This document shows positions 36,906 through 44,746 of a stretch of 64,000 nucleotides of DNA, piece after piece; the first letter of the stretch is position 1; each line of letters starts with the position of its first letter. The notes under the pieces were generated by a model that was not told the origin of the DNA, ran no database searches, and was given only the letters and a program-made list of their open reading frames with translations. Origin of the DNA: Promethearchaeota archaeon. Lineage in GTDB: Archaea > Asgardarchaeota > Lokiarchaeia > Sigynarchaeales > SOKP01. Where the stretch lies: positions 27,439-91,438 of the forward strand of contig JAHPYY010000159.1 in NCBI GenBank assembly GCA_019058515.1, written 5' to 3'. The position numbers were made by a program, and so were the translations under genes.

Positions 36906-37784
36906 CTAGTAAGGTTTCAATATCCATGTCTCTCTCGCCTTCTTTCTAGATTTTAATTCTTCAAGTATATCTCTTGGAACACGGCTAAGCCATTTTCTTG
37001 AACTCACTTTTCCAGAAGGGACTTCGATCTTTTTAAAGATCTCAAAACCACAATTTGTAAAGAATTTTTCAGCTGATTTAAAGCTATCAAATATGTGTTC
37101 CTCTATACTATGAGTTGTCAGAAAATCTCTTCCACCCTTACAAATAATATCAAACGAGAGCGTAGATTGTTGGTCTTTTTTTAGATAAACATCTGCGGTT
37201 ATCCAACACCCACCTCGTTGTAGTAAAATATCTCGGAGGATGGAATACAATTTTTCTTTTTGTTCCTTTTTAAGATACATTAAGAATCCTTCGTTCACAA
37301 TTGCGATTGGACTATTTGAAAATTAAGTTGCAATTTTGGTAAAAGTCTCTTTATCTAAAATGTTCAATTTTTCAAGTTTCAGATTATTTATTGCATAGAG
37401 GCAATACTTTTTAGACAGTTCTCCGATCATCTTCGCTTTAATTTTTTGAATTTGAGGCAAATCCATATCAATATAGAAGATTTCTGGATTACTGCATTTA
37501 CTTAATCCACGAAACGATTATCCAGAAGAAAATTCAAGGATGTTGTTTAAATTTACTACTGAGAGAACCTCATTGATTGATAAATACCTAGTTTCAAAAT
37601 GAATACACCTTAAAATGAATTGATATGAATTCAATTGGTTGTATAACTGTTGTAAACTATTTTCACCACCCATTAATTTAACTGCTTCTTTAGCAAAAGG
37701 TATAGTGGTCAAAGATTTAGTTAAAAGTAATGATTTAGCAAAAGAACTAATGGATTTAAAAGAGGAGTTTAATGAAACGCCCAT
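36906..37784 (-). pseudogene. LCMT/PPM-type methyltransferase with two in-frame stops
   Basis: From an ATG at 37784 to 36906 one frame of 293 codons reads as a class I methyltransferase of the leucine-carboxyl-methyltransferase-like (COG3315) kind, broken only by two TAA codons at 37518-37520 and 37323-37325. The first piece ends NNILEFSSG and continues after the stop with SFRGLSKCSNPEIFYIDMDL, which is the SAM-binding motif I and following acidic strand. After the second stop SPIAIVNEGFLMYLKKEQKE follows, matching the family EGVLMYL motif. No frameshift is needed. Two recent nonsense mutations are the simplest explanation; readthrough or assembly error are alternatives. Confidence 0.7.
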
Positions 37785-38153
37785 GAATTAGAATAAGTTA
37801 TAATAATATTTAAGTTTTGAAATATAACTTCGTCAGTTCCTTGAACCAATCGTTAAATCTCTAATTTCATGTTTAGTTATCTTTAAAAAGGTCAAAAATT
37901 ACTCCATTATCCTCTAGTTTTTTCAAATTAACTTTAATTTAGTTTGAACTAAAGTAAATATTTGCAATTTACAAAAAAACATACAAACACATATTTCTAT
38001 CAAACTATTTTGGGATTACGCATATTTTTCCTAAATGTCGCAACATATATGATAGTCCAATCCCTTTTATATGTCTTTTTTCTATATTATTACAAGAAAA
38101 AGTACAAAAAGAAAGAATAATACAAAAAAGCTAGCTAAAATATGTGATTTGCA
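37785..38153. other. Intergenic region before the chemosensory cluster
   Basis: An AT-rich 369-base gap. A TATA-like TTTTATATGT near 38066-38076 and A-rich leader sequence precede the small gene at 38154. No further gene, RNA or repeat was recognised. Confidence 0.4.
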
Positions 38154-38381
38154 TTGAGTAACAACCAAATCATTAAGAAAGTGTTAGATAATATGATTCA
38201 GATAATGGAAATATTTAAACCTCTCTTAAGTAAACTGTTAGAGTTAGAGCAATCCAGAGAATTCTGCCAAAAAGGAGAGTTAGATAAAGCAATCTCTCTT
38301 TTCAGAGAAATAACGGAGGATTGCCGTCTATTGGAAGAATCACCGCATTCAGAACACTTTTTAAACGATATAAGGAATTAA
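38154..38381 (+). CDS. Small helical protein, paralogue of the 43.8 kb gene
   Basis: A 75-residue acidic, all-helical protein starting at a TTG. It shares KKVLDN, QIMEIFKPLL, a LELE-S-EF stretch, ITxxCRLLExSPHSExFL and a charged tail with the product of the opposite-strand gene at 43821-44087. The similarity covers the full length, so both frames are real coding genes. It contains no known motif. The two copies bracket the first receptor and kinase genes of the chemosensory region, which suggests a linked function, such as a scaffold, adaptor or regulator, but that is inference. Confidence 0.65.
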   Translation: MSNNQIIKKVLDNMIQIMEIFKPLLSKLLELEQSREFCQKGELDKAISLFREITEDCRLLEESPHSEHFLNDIRN

Positions 38382-38570
38382 AAAAAGTATAACCCCTTTT
38401 CCCTTTACTTACCTTTTTTCTTTTTAATGAATATGTATCTGAAAGATGTGTAATAATTTATATATGACTCAATATTTTTACACAAAATATAGTAGAATGC
38501 TCATCTTAAACGAATTTTACACACTTATCACTTTTTTTTACAAATAATGAGATCTTTTTGCTAAAGAAAA

Positions 38571-38583
38571 TATTTAAATACAA
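38571..38583 (+). promoter_or_regulatory. Shared TATA element upstream of receptor genes
   Basis: TATTTAAATACAA lies about 90 bases upstream of the 38663 gene. Together with the preceding GAAAA it gives GAAAATATTTAAATA, found identically before the second receptor at 44626-44640. It is a strong archaeal TATA-box candidate. Confidence 0.5.
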
Positions 38584-38662
38584 TTTTTTTTATAACTCAT
38601 TCAATAATAATACTAAAAAAAACAAAATTTAGTAAAAAAACAATAAAAAAGGTGATTTTTGC

Positions 38663-38968
38663 ATGCCAACATTTGAAATACTTGAGTTTATCGCACTGAT
38701 TATTATACTAATTCCTCTCAGTTTTACATACTATATACTCAAAAAAAGAAGAGACCTGTTTCCATTGCTACCAGGTGCTTGCTTTTTAATTCTATCGTAT
38801 ATATTTACGAATTTGGAAGCAGTAGCGGTACCAGAATTCTTCAATTTCATGGAGCATTTCTCTACATTAATTGGTGGAGTGTTATTTTTTTTAGGAGTGA
38901 TTGCTATATTCAATAGAAAATCGCCTGAAAAACCTCAAACACAACAACAAGGGATGGTGACGAAATAA
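38663..38968 (+). CDS. Three-helix membrane protein upstream of a receptor
   Basis: A 101-residue membrane protein with three hydrophobic segments (about residues 5-26, 32-50 and 62-84) and a Gln-rich cytosolic tail. GGTGA lies nine bases before the ATG. The receptor gene starts two bases after its stop, so the two are coupled. Since that receptor also begins with three membrane helices and has no external sensor domain, the pair may together form a six-helix sensory unit. I do not recognise a family for the small protein; a role as receptor partner is inferred from position only. Confidence 0.65.
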   Translation: MPTFEILEFIALIIILIPLSFTYYILKKRRDLFPLLPGACFLILSYIFTNLEAVAVPEFFNFMEHFSTLIGGVLFFLGVIAIFNRKSPEKPQTQQQGMVTK

Positions 38969-38970
38969 AC

Positions 38971-39924
38971 ATGGTGGATCCTTTAGACATCTTAGATGGT
39001 TCTTTCAATTTTATCGGAATGATTGGTTTCTTTGGTGCAATGATAATAGGAGCGGTTCTGTATATCAGAAAGAAGAGTATGACAAATATTGTAACCATTT
39101 TTTTTTCTGTAGGGGGAGCATTGTATGCCTTAGGTAATTTAATGGAAAATTGGGGTTTATGGTCTGAAGAAATTGGAAACGCGTTTGCTAAAGGTTTTAT
39201 GATTTTTACTTCAGTTGTGGGATTCTTTTTTATTTTGATTCCAATTATGGAAAAAGGACTTGAGGAAATGACCGATAAATTGGGAGAGATTCTTGAAGCC
39301 GCACTTCAAGTAAGTATAAACGCTTCAAATATGGCAACGGAATTAGTAGCGAGTGCAAGTGAAGTGGAGATTTCTGCAGAAAACATAGCTGCGACTACTC
39401 ATAACCTTGATCAAGCAACTCGTGCACAAGTCCTTGCGATTAAAACAGTGGAAGGTCACACTGGAGAGATGAACACATACGCCCAAGAGGTTTTAGAACG
39501 TACGAATGATATCGACAAAGTTATGGACATCATCACTAGCATCTCAGAACAAACCGACTTACTTGCGTTAAACGCGAGTATTGAAGCAGGCAGAGCTGGA
39601 GATTACGGTCGAGGATTCGCGGTAGTAGCGGACGAAGTTAGAAAGCTAGCTGAAGAATCAAAATCGTCTGTCGCTTCTACAGCTGATAAAATTGAAGAAA
39701 TCGAAAAGTTGATTCAAAAAACGGTAACATCCATAGTTTCTGCTATAAGTGAGATTAAAAGCGTAGAACAACACGAAGAGGAGAACGAAAAGTCGTTAGA
39801 AAGCATAATGTCAGCAGCGGACATCCAGGTTAATTCGATGAAAGAAATTACGACCACTGCAGATCGATTAGGTAATTTGGCAGAAGATTTAAAGAAATCA
39901 TTAGGAAGTTATCGAAACGAATAA
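38971..39924 (+). CDS. Chemoreceptor without sensor domain or HAMP
   Basis: A 317-residue methyl-accepting chemotaxis protein. The first 100 residues hold three membrane helices. They lead straight into the cytosolic signalling helix ([20 protein letters not shown]), with no periplasmic ligand domain and no HAMP. The hairpin tip [20 protein letters not shown] then [20 protein letters not shown] is the CheA/CheW contact site and is nearly identical to that of the second receptor at 44747-46747. Glu/Gln-rich adaptation stretches flank it. It should signal to the CheA/CheW encoded further downstream and may sense membrane state or, with the coupled three-helix protein, a hydrophobic or redox/energy cue. 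Confidence 0.9.
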   Translation: MVDPLDILDGSFNFIGMIGFFGAMIIGAVLYIRKKSMTNIVTIFFSVGGALYALGNLMENWGLWSEEIGNAFAKGFMIFTSVVGFFFILIPIMEKGLEEMTDKLGEILEAALQVSINASNMATELVASASEVEISAENIAATTHNLDQATRAQVLAIKTVEGHTGEMNTYAQEVLERTNDIDKVMDIITSISEQTDLLALNASIEAGRAGDYGRGFAVVADEVRKLAEESKSSVASTADKIEEIEKLIQKTVTSIVSAISEIKSVEQHEEENEKSLESIMSAADIQVNSMKEITTTADRLGNLAEDLKKSLGSYRNE

Positions 39925-40048
39925 AAAATATTAAGGGTCGCCATATACCCGTTTCTTTTTTTTACAAAAATATGGTACATTAAATATTATTGAAAATTTT
40001 ACGGTCAATTTGCCATTGACATTCGATAAAATTTGATTAGTTTGGTTG

Positions 40049-40072
40049 GTGGGGGTTCTACCCCCACTTTTT
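40049..40072 (+). terminator. Stem-loop with T-tract after the first receptor
   Basis: GTGGGGG, loop TTCTA, then CCCCCAC form a perfect seven-base-pair stem followed by five T residues. It lies 125 bases after the receptor stop and before the longin-like gene at 40109. It looks like a bacterial-style intrinsic terminator. It also shows that an open frame beginning at 40046 should not be used as the start of the next gene. Confidence 0.55.
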
Positions 40073-40108
40073 ATAATATTAAAATTTACAATCTATCGCG
40101 TAACGCAA

Positions 40109-40921
40109 ATGCAGCAAAAAAAGATTTTAGAAGAACTAATAGAAACTTACCCTAAGATCAACATATACGCATTTACTATATTATCGTGGAATTGCACGAA
40201 AGAAATAAGCGATGATTGTATAGTATTCAACTTAGGATTAGATTCAAAAACGATTAGTCAAATCTTACTTTTAAACAAATCCGAGTTAGAATATAGGGAT
40301 AAATGTTTTCTTAGCACAAAATTCCAGGAATTCATTGTGTTTATCAATTTGAGTTCGAGTAATTTAGGAAAAAAGACGATTTTTATTTACCTAACTGGAA
40401 GAGAAACTAGAAGTACTTATTCTGAAATCTACTTGCACGCTCAAGTTTTTTGCGAACAATTTTTGAATAGGAATATTGAACGCATTTTACCGCATTTATT
40501 TTCATCCATTACTACTCCAAGATTAAAAGATTTAAAAGGAATTCTTATGGTACATCATAGTGGAGAAGTGTTATACAAAAAGTTAGACAAAGACTTGATA
40601 ACCCAAAATTCGAATGTGTTAACTATTGGAAACTATCAATTTAGTTACAGATCCGTTGTTCATTCTCTCTATCGGAATCCAGAATATAGTATCTTGAAAA
40701 GAATAAAGATCGGCGGTTTTGAAATCTGCGTCAAACTAAAAGAAGAATTCGGCTTTATTTTTATCGTAGAAAACAATAATCCGCTTTTAAAGCAGTACTT
40801 AGCTTATATAATTGAAAAATTTTATTTAGACTTTTACGGGGAGCTGTTTCTTAATCCTCGTAATGATTTGGTTTTAAATAATTTTCACACTCTTGTTAGC
40901 AAAATCTTCAATATTTCATGA
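40109..40921 (+). CDS. Longin-like two-part protein, heads a cheY unit
   Basis: A 270-residue soluble protein. The ATG at 40109 is chosen because the upstream extension (to 40046) runs through a terminator-like hairpin, and the resulting length matches its paralogue at 47708 (271 residues). The C-terminal part (about 148-270) has the alternating pattern of a longin/roadblock-type fold: GILMVHHSGEVLYKKL, a strand-rich middle, LKRIKIGGFEICVKLKEEFG, FIFIVENNNPLL and a final long helix. The same layout is present in the 47708 protein, which also starts a chemotaxis unit. Its stop is 19 bases before the cheY start. Function unknown; a GTPase- or membrane-linked adaptor is an inference from the fold type. 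Confidence 0.55.
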   Translation: MQQKKILEELIETYPKINIYAFTILSWNCTKEISDDCIVFNLGLDSKTISQILLLNKSELEYRDKCFLSTKFQEFIVFINLSSSNLGKKTIFIYLTGRETRSTYSEIYLHAQVFCEQFLNRNIERILPHLFSSITTPRLKDLKGILMVHHSGEVLYKKLDKDLITQNSNVLTIGNYQFSYRSVVHSLYRNPEYSILKRIKIGGFEICVKLKEEFGFIFIVENNNPLLKQYLAYIIEKFYLDFYGELFLNPRNDLVLNNFHTLVSKIFNIS

Positions 40922-40940
40922 AAGAGGAGGGAATGAAAAT

Positions 40941-41321
40941 ATGACAAGTAAAAAAATACGAGTTCTGATCGTAGATGACGCGTTTTTTACTAGAAACGTG
41001 TTAAAGGACTCATTTTCTCGAATGGACGCTATAGAAATCTGTGGCGAAGCGAACAACGGAAATATGGCAGTTAAATTGTACAAAGATCTGAAACCAGACT
41101 TAGTAACCATGGACATCATAATGCCCGAAAAAGGGGGAATTGAGGCGATTAGAGAAATTATGAGTTACGATCCTAACGCAAATATAATAGTAATATCCGC
41201 TTTGGGCCAAGAATCTATGATCCTAGACGCGACGGTAGCGGGTGCAAAAGATTTTCTACAAAAACCTTTTAATTCAGAGGATTTCGTAGAAGTTATGAAC
41301 AGGATTTTCAAAATATCTTAA
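40941..41321 (+). CDS. cheY: CheY response regulator (first)
   Basis: A 126-residue single-domain receiver. Acidic pocket residues are VDD (D12, D13), the phosphoacceptor is D58 (LVTMDIIMPEKGG), the Thr/Ser switch is in IVISALG and the lysine is in FLQKPF. The ATG at 40941 is preferred to an upstream frame start at 40893, because it follows a strong AGAGGAGGG site and gives the same length as the second CheY (49094). MPEKGG after the phosphoacceptor is typical of archaeal CheY. The upstream longin-like gene is probably co-transcribed. CheA-P should phosphorylate it; whether its target is an archaellum motor or something else is unclear. Confidence 0.93.
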   Translation: MTSKKIRVLIVDDAFFTRNVLKDSFSRMDAIEICGEANNGNMAVKLYKDLKPDLVTMDIIMPEKGGIEAIREIMSYDPNANIIVISALGQESMILDATVAGAKDFLQKPFNSEDFVEVMNRIFKIS

Positions 41322-41585
41322 CTATCAATTTTTTTGTCATTATCCATTGAAGAAGTACTTTTTTTAGTATACTCTAGTTTTAATGTCAAACTTATTTTCG
41401 TCAATCGCAAAATCTTACAAATAAGACACTAAATGCAAAAAAACACACAAGTATTACTATGATTTTTCTATAATTTTGATTAAGTTTTGACAAAATTTTA
41501 TATACAATTATTCGAATTAATGTATATAGGTAATTCGAAACTATAGAAGACCAATCCATTCAAATTTTTTCACTTGTCTTTCATT

Positions 41586-42296
41586 ATGAACGACACTAAA
41601 CGAATAGGCATACTTGTATCAGAAGACGACAAAAATAAGTGGCAGACTTTTATTGAGCAGAAAAATATTTCTACAATTTCGAAACTCATTAGAAAAGCAG
41701 TTAATTTTTTTATAGATAACGACTTGATTATCGAGTACTTCAAAGACTTTTCAAAAATGTCTCACAATTTGAAAGAACCTCTTACTTCCATCCAAGGATT
41801 TTCACAATTAATTATAGAGAACAACTCGCAAGATCTAAACCCGGATGTGTTAATAAAAGTAAAAGAAATTTTCGCAAAAAGCGTGTACTTGGAAAATAGA
41901 ATTAATGAAATTATTCAAGAAATAAATCCGGAGACCTCTAACTACGATGTTCTCATTATCGAAGACGACACTTCGACGATTATGGTATTAACTGAATATT
42001 TCGAATCTAAAGGATTAACATGCTTAGGAGTTACTTCGGGAGCCAAAGGTTTGGAATACCTACAACGTACGGTTCCAAAATTGATTTTATTGGATATAAT
42101 TTTGCCTGACTCTAGCGGATTTGACATATGCAAACGTTTAAAATCTCAGGACAAGTTTAAAGCAATTCCCATATTCTTTATCACCGCAATTCCAGAATCA
42201 GAAGTGGTAAAAAACCTAGAAGATTCGGGTGCTGAGGGATACTTTTTAAAACCGTTTAAATTCCATCAATTTAACGAATTAATTAAGCAAGTTTAG
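41586..42296 (+). CDS. RHH - DHp - receiver protein without kinase ATPase
   Basis: A 236-residue three-part protein. Residues 1-47 resemble a ribbon-helix-helix segment (KRIGILVSEDDKNKWQTFIE, then helices). Residues about 53-110 look like a histidine-kinase dimerisation/phosphotransfer helix pair with MSHNLKEPLTSIQGFSQL, whose His sits where the phosphohistidine belongs. From about 118 there is a receiver domain with IIEDD, the phosphoacceptor in LILLDIILPDSSG, ITAIPES and FLKPFK. There is no ATPase domain, so it cannot autophosphorylate in the usual way. It could relay phosphate between a kinase and DNA-binding output. The ATG at 41586 is chosen over an upstream TTG. A PAS kinase gene is convergent, ending one base away. 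Confidence 0.7.
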   Translation: MNDTKRIGILVSEDDKNKWQTFIEQKNISTISKLIRKAVNFFIDNDLIIEYFKDFSKMSHNLKEPLTSIQGFSQLIIENNSQDLNPDVLIKVKEIFAKSVYLENRINEIIQEINPETSNYDVLIIEDDTSTIMVLTEYFESKGLTCLGVTSGAKGLEYLQRTVPKLILLDIILPDSSGFDICKRLKSQDKFKAIPIFFITAIPESEVVKNLEDSGAEGYFLKPFKFHQFNELIKQV

Positions 42297-42297
42297 A

Positions 42298-43383
42298 CTA
42301 ATTTTTAGGCAGTTGGATCGTAAAGCAGCTACCTTGGTTTCTTCCTAGTGAACTAACGAAGATGGTTCCATGATGTCGCTCGATTATTTGTTTTGATAGA
42401 TATAAACCAAGACCTATTCCATCTGTTTTGATGTTCAATTCATTTCTTTTGACTTTTCCGTATTTTTTAAAGAGTTTGCTCATTTCCTCGCTTGTAATGC
42501 CGACGCCAGAGTCGCTAATAACGATTTCAACCACAGATTCCATTTCATTAAGAGAGATTTCAACGAATCCTGGAGGGGGGGTGTTTTTAACTGCGTTGGA
42601 TAAGAGGTTTCTAATTACTTGCTCTATTCTAGTTTTGTCTAAGTCCAAAGAAATGTCGAATAATTTGTTCTGTCTAAAATCTAACCCTCTTTCCTTTATC
42701 AGGTAGAAGACATCATCAATGCAATTTAAAATCAAATCCTTAATATTACACAATTTTTTGGTTAATTCAAAAGTACCCGCTTCCAATAGTGAAAAATCCA
42801 AAAGAATTTTTATTAACTCTTCCAATCTCTCCCCTCCATTTTTTATCAAGTTTAGCAGGTTGCGATGTCTTTCGTCGAATTTGGATTGATCCGAGTGTAA
42901 TAGCAACGAGCAAGCCCCAACAACGGAGTTTAAAGGAGTATTAAGCTCGTGCGAAGCGTTTAAAAACATTTGAGCTTGGTGTTTGTTAATTTTTTTCAAT
43001 TTTGAAATCTTATTTTGAATAAGTTTGTTAAATTTTTTCCTGACGGTAATATCTTGAGAGTGGATTAGAATGTATTTTTCTGTCCCTATGTTGAGTTCGG
43101 AAAAAGAATTTTCGTAATATACGATAGTTCCATCCGATTTAACGCAGTGGAACTCTAAAGGTAGGATTAACCTTTCAGAAATTTTCTTGGTTAAGCCCAT
43201 ATCCACCGCATTGCAAGCGTAAATATTGTATAGGTTTGAAAACAAGATCTCCTCCTTAGATGCGTTTAAACTCTCCTCAACCTTTTTGTTGCACTCGAGT
43301 ATTGTTGCGTCGTAATCAATTAACATAATTAAATTCGGAGAATTGTCGATTAATGTTTTATATAGATCTTCTGAGTTCTTCAA
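42298..43383 (-). CDS. PAS histidine kinase, small soluble
   Basis: A 361-residue kinase: one PAS domain (about 1-118, starting DLYKTLIDNSPNLIMLIDYD), HisKA with FLNASHELNTPLNSVVGACS, and an ATPase domain with NLLSNAVKNTPPPG, ISDSGVGITSEEM and TDGIGLGLYLSKQIIERHHG. No membrane segment. It starts at a TTG; the frame is open for about 25 codons further upstream to a stop, with GGGGAG and a possible ATT start there, so the amino end is uncertain. Its stop is one base from the end of the convergent RHH-DHp-receiver gene. That gene's receiver and DHp-like segments are natural phosphorelay partners by position, though this is inference. Confidence 0.88.
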   Translation of the reverse strand: MKNSEDLYKTLIDNSPNLIMLIDYDATILECNKKVEESLNASKEEILFSNLYNIYACNAVDMGLTKKISERLILPLEFHCVKSDGTIVYYENSFSELNIGTEKYILIHSQDITVRKKFNKLIQNKISKLKKINKHQAQMFLNASHELNTPLNSVVGACSLLLHSDQSKFDERHRNLLNLIKNGGERLEELIKILLDFSLLEAGTFELTKKLCNIKDLILNCIDDVFYLIKERGLDFRQNKLFDISLDLDKTRIEQVIRNLLSNAVKNTPPPGFVEISLNEMESVVEIVISDSGVGITSEEMSKLFKKYGKVKRNELNIKTDGIGLGLYLSKQIIERHHGTIFVSSLGRNQGSCFTIQLPKN

Positions 43384-43820
43384 TCGTGAGTTTATAGCAT
43401 TAGTTATTTCTGTCTCTGAATTAGTAATTTTTATCTCCCCTGATTTCTGCGATATTTTACTTTTTGTCTAAAATGTTAGTATTATTCTTCATTTATAACT
43501 ATTTGGTTTGTTTAATGATTATAGCTTCAAATAAAAATGGTTCAAATTTAGTGTATTCTCGACTTTTTTTGATACAGATTTCCTAAAGAAAGACTTTTTT
43601 TAATTAAAATTAATGTTAATGTAAAAAAATAGTATGAGTATATATTATTATGCAAATGTAAAATCTCCAATTGCATAATTACACTTAAAAACTCGACATA
43701 TCATTTATGAAAAAATTGTATCATCAAATACATAATACGCTTGTAAAACTCAATTAAAAGACTACTTCAATTCTACAAACGCAAGGTTAACTTAAACGAA
43801 TTTAATCCTTTAAAAAGCGC
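43384..43820. other. Intergenic region, no gene seen
   Basis: A 437-base AT-rich gap between the PAS kinase (upstream side) and the downstream side of the small helical protein gene. TATA-like tracts are present near 43640-43660. No coding frame, RNA gene or repeat was seen. Confidence 0.4.
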
Positions 43821-44087
43821 TTAATTTTTTAAATCCTTTAAAAATTTCTCGGAATGCGGTGACTGTTCAAGAAGTCGACATTGATCCGTTATCTCTCCTA
43901 GCAAAGTGATTGCCTGATTAAACATGCCGTTTCGGCTGAACTCTTTGGATTCTTCGAGCTCTAACACCTTATCCAAAAGAGGCTTGAATATTTCCATTAT
44001 TTGAACCACATTATCTAATACTTTCTTTACGATCTGAAGTTTTTTGTCTAATTCTATCTTTAATTTTAGATACTCATGTTCTTCCAT
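43821..44087 (-). CDS. Small helical protein, paralogue of the 38.2 kb gene
   Basis: An 88-residue acidic, helical protein. After a 14-residue extension at the amino end it aligns throughout with the 75-residue product at 38154 (KKVLDNVVQIMEIFKPLLDK, EITDQCRLLEQSPHSEKFL). No known motif. The full-length conservation between the two copies argues that both are translated. Its position, between the receptor/kinase genes and the second receptor, and divergence from the receptor gene suggest a chemosensory accessory function. It could be an adaptor or a kinase regulator; nothing in the sequence decides this. Confidence 0.7.
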   Translation of the reverse strand: MEEHEYLKLKIELDKKLQIVKKVLDNVVQIMEIFKPLLDKVLELEESKEFSRNGMFNQAITLLGEITDQCRLLEQSPHSEKFLKDLKN

Positions 44088-44746
44088 AGTTATACTTTTT
44101 ATTTTTTCCTATTTAACTTTATCTCTTAAAATGGAAATGGAAAACTTGAAATCATTGTAGGAATTAATTGTTTTCAAAATTAAATCCACATAGTATTTTA
44201 GTATGAAAAAAAGGTCAAAATAATGGTTGACCTAATTTAATGTAAACAAAACAGAGCAAAGAAATATGCAAAAAGAACTCGTTATTTGTTTTTTTTTGTT
44301 CAACTAATATATAAAAATTAAAGGAGGAAATCAAGAACTACGACTATTTTAAGTAAATTACTTAATTATTTTGTCATAATTTTTACTTATACAATAAATA
44401 ATAATTATATCTTATGTCATTGGGCAGTATTGGATAATTGGAAATATTTAGTTTAAAACTTTTAGAATTTTTCTATAAAAGTAAAGATCCCCAAAAACAT
44501 TTTTTTACGCTTTTTCTGATTATTTAGTATCAATTAATAGACAGAATACACACAAATAAAGTCATAATATCTTAAATTAGATTGATGTAAATTACGCTCT
44601 ACCATTGAGATTCGGTTTTTGATTTGAAAATATTTAAATATAAAATCAATAACTATATATGTAAAAATTTTAGATTTGAATACACAATCTAAAAAAAAAC
44701 ACCAACCAAATTTTAATCGAAAAAATTTATCGGAAAAGTGAATAAC
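44088..44746. other. Long upstream region of the second receptor
   Basis: About 650 bases with no open frame I can support. It contains AAAGGAGGAAATC near 44320, which looks like a strong ribosome-binding site but is not followed by a sizeable open frame, and the TATTTAAATA box at 44631. It separates the divergent small gene from the receptor. Confidence 0.4.
44631..44640 (+). promoter_or_regulatory. TATA element of the second receptor gene
   Basis: TATTTAAATA lies 107 bases upstream of the ATG at 44747 and is identical, with five preceding bases, to the element before the first receptor unit. A related AAATTTAAATACAAA is found at 47406-47420 before the long che operon. Confidence 0.5.

Noticed and set aside
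36906..37784. Stop-codon recoding in the methyltransferase
   Set aside because: Both interruptions are TAA; pyrrolysine uses TAG and selenocysteine TGA, and no recoding signal is visible. Recent nonsense mutation is simpler.
40046..40108. Extended amino end of the first longin-like protein
   Set aside because: This segment overlaps a terminator-like hairpin and has no counterpart in the paralogue at 47708; ATG at 40109 is preferred.
44320..44345. AAAGGAGGAAATC as the ribosome-binding site of a hidden gene
   Set aside because: No open frame of useful length follows it, so it is probably chance or a leader element.
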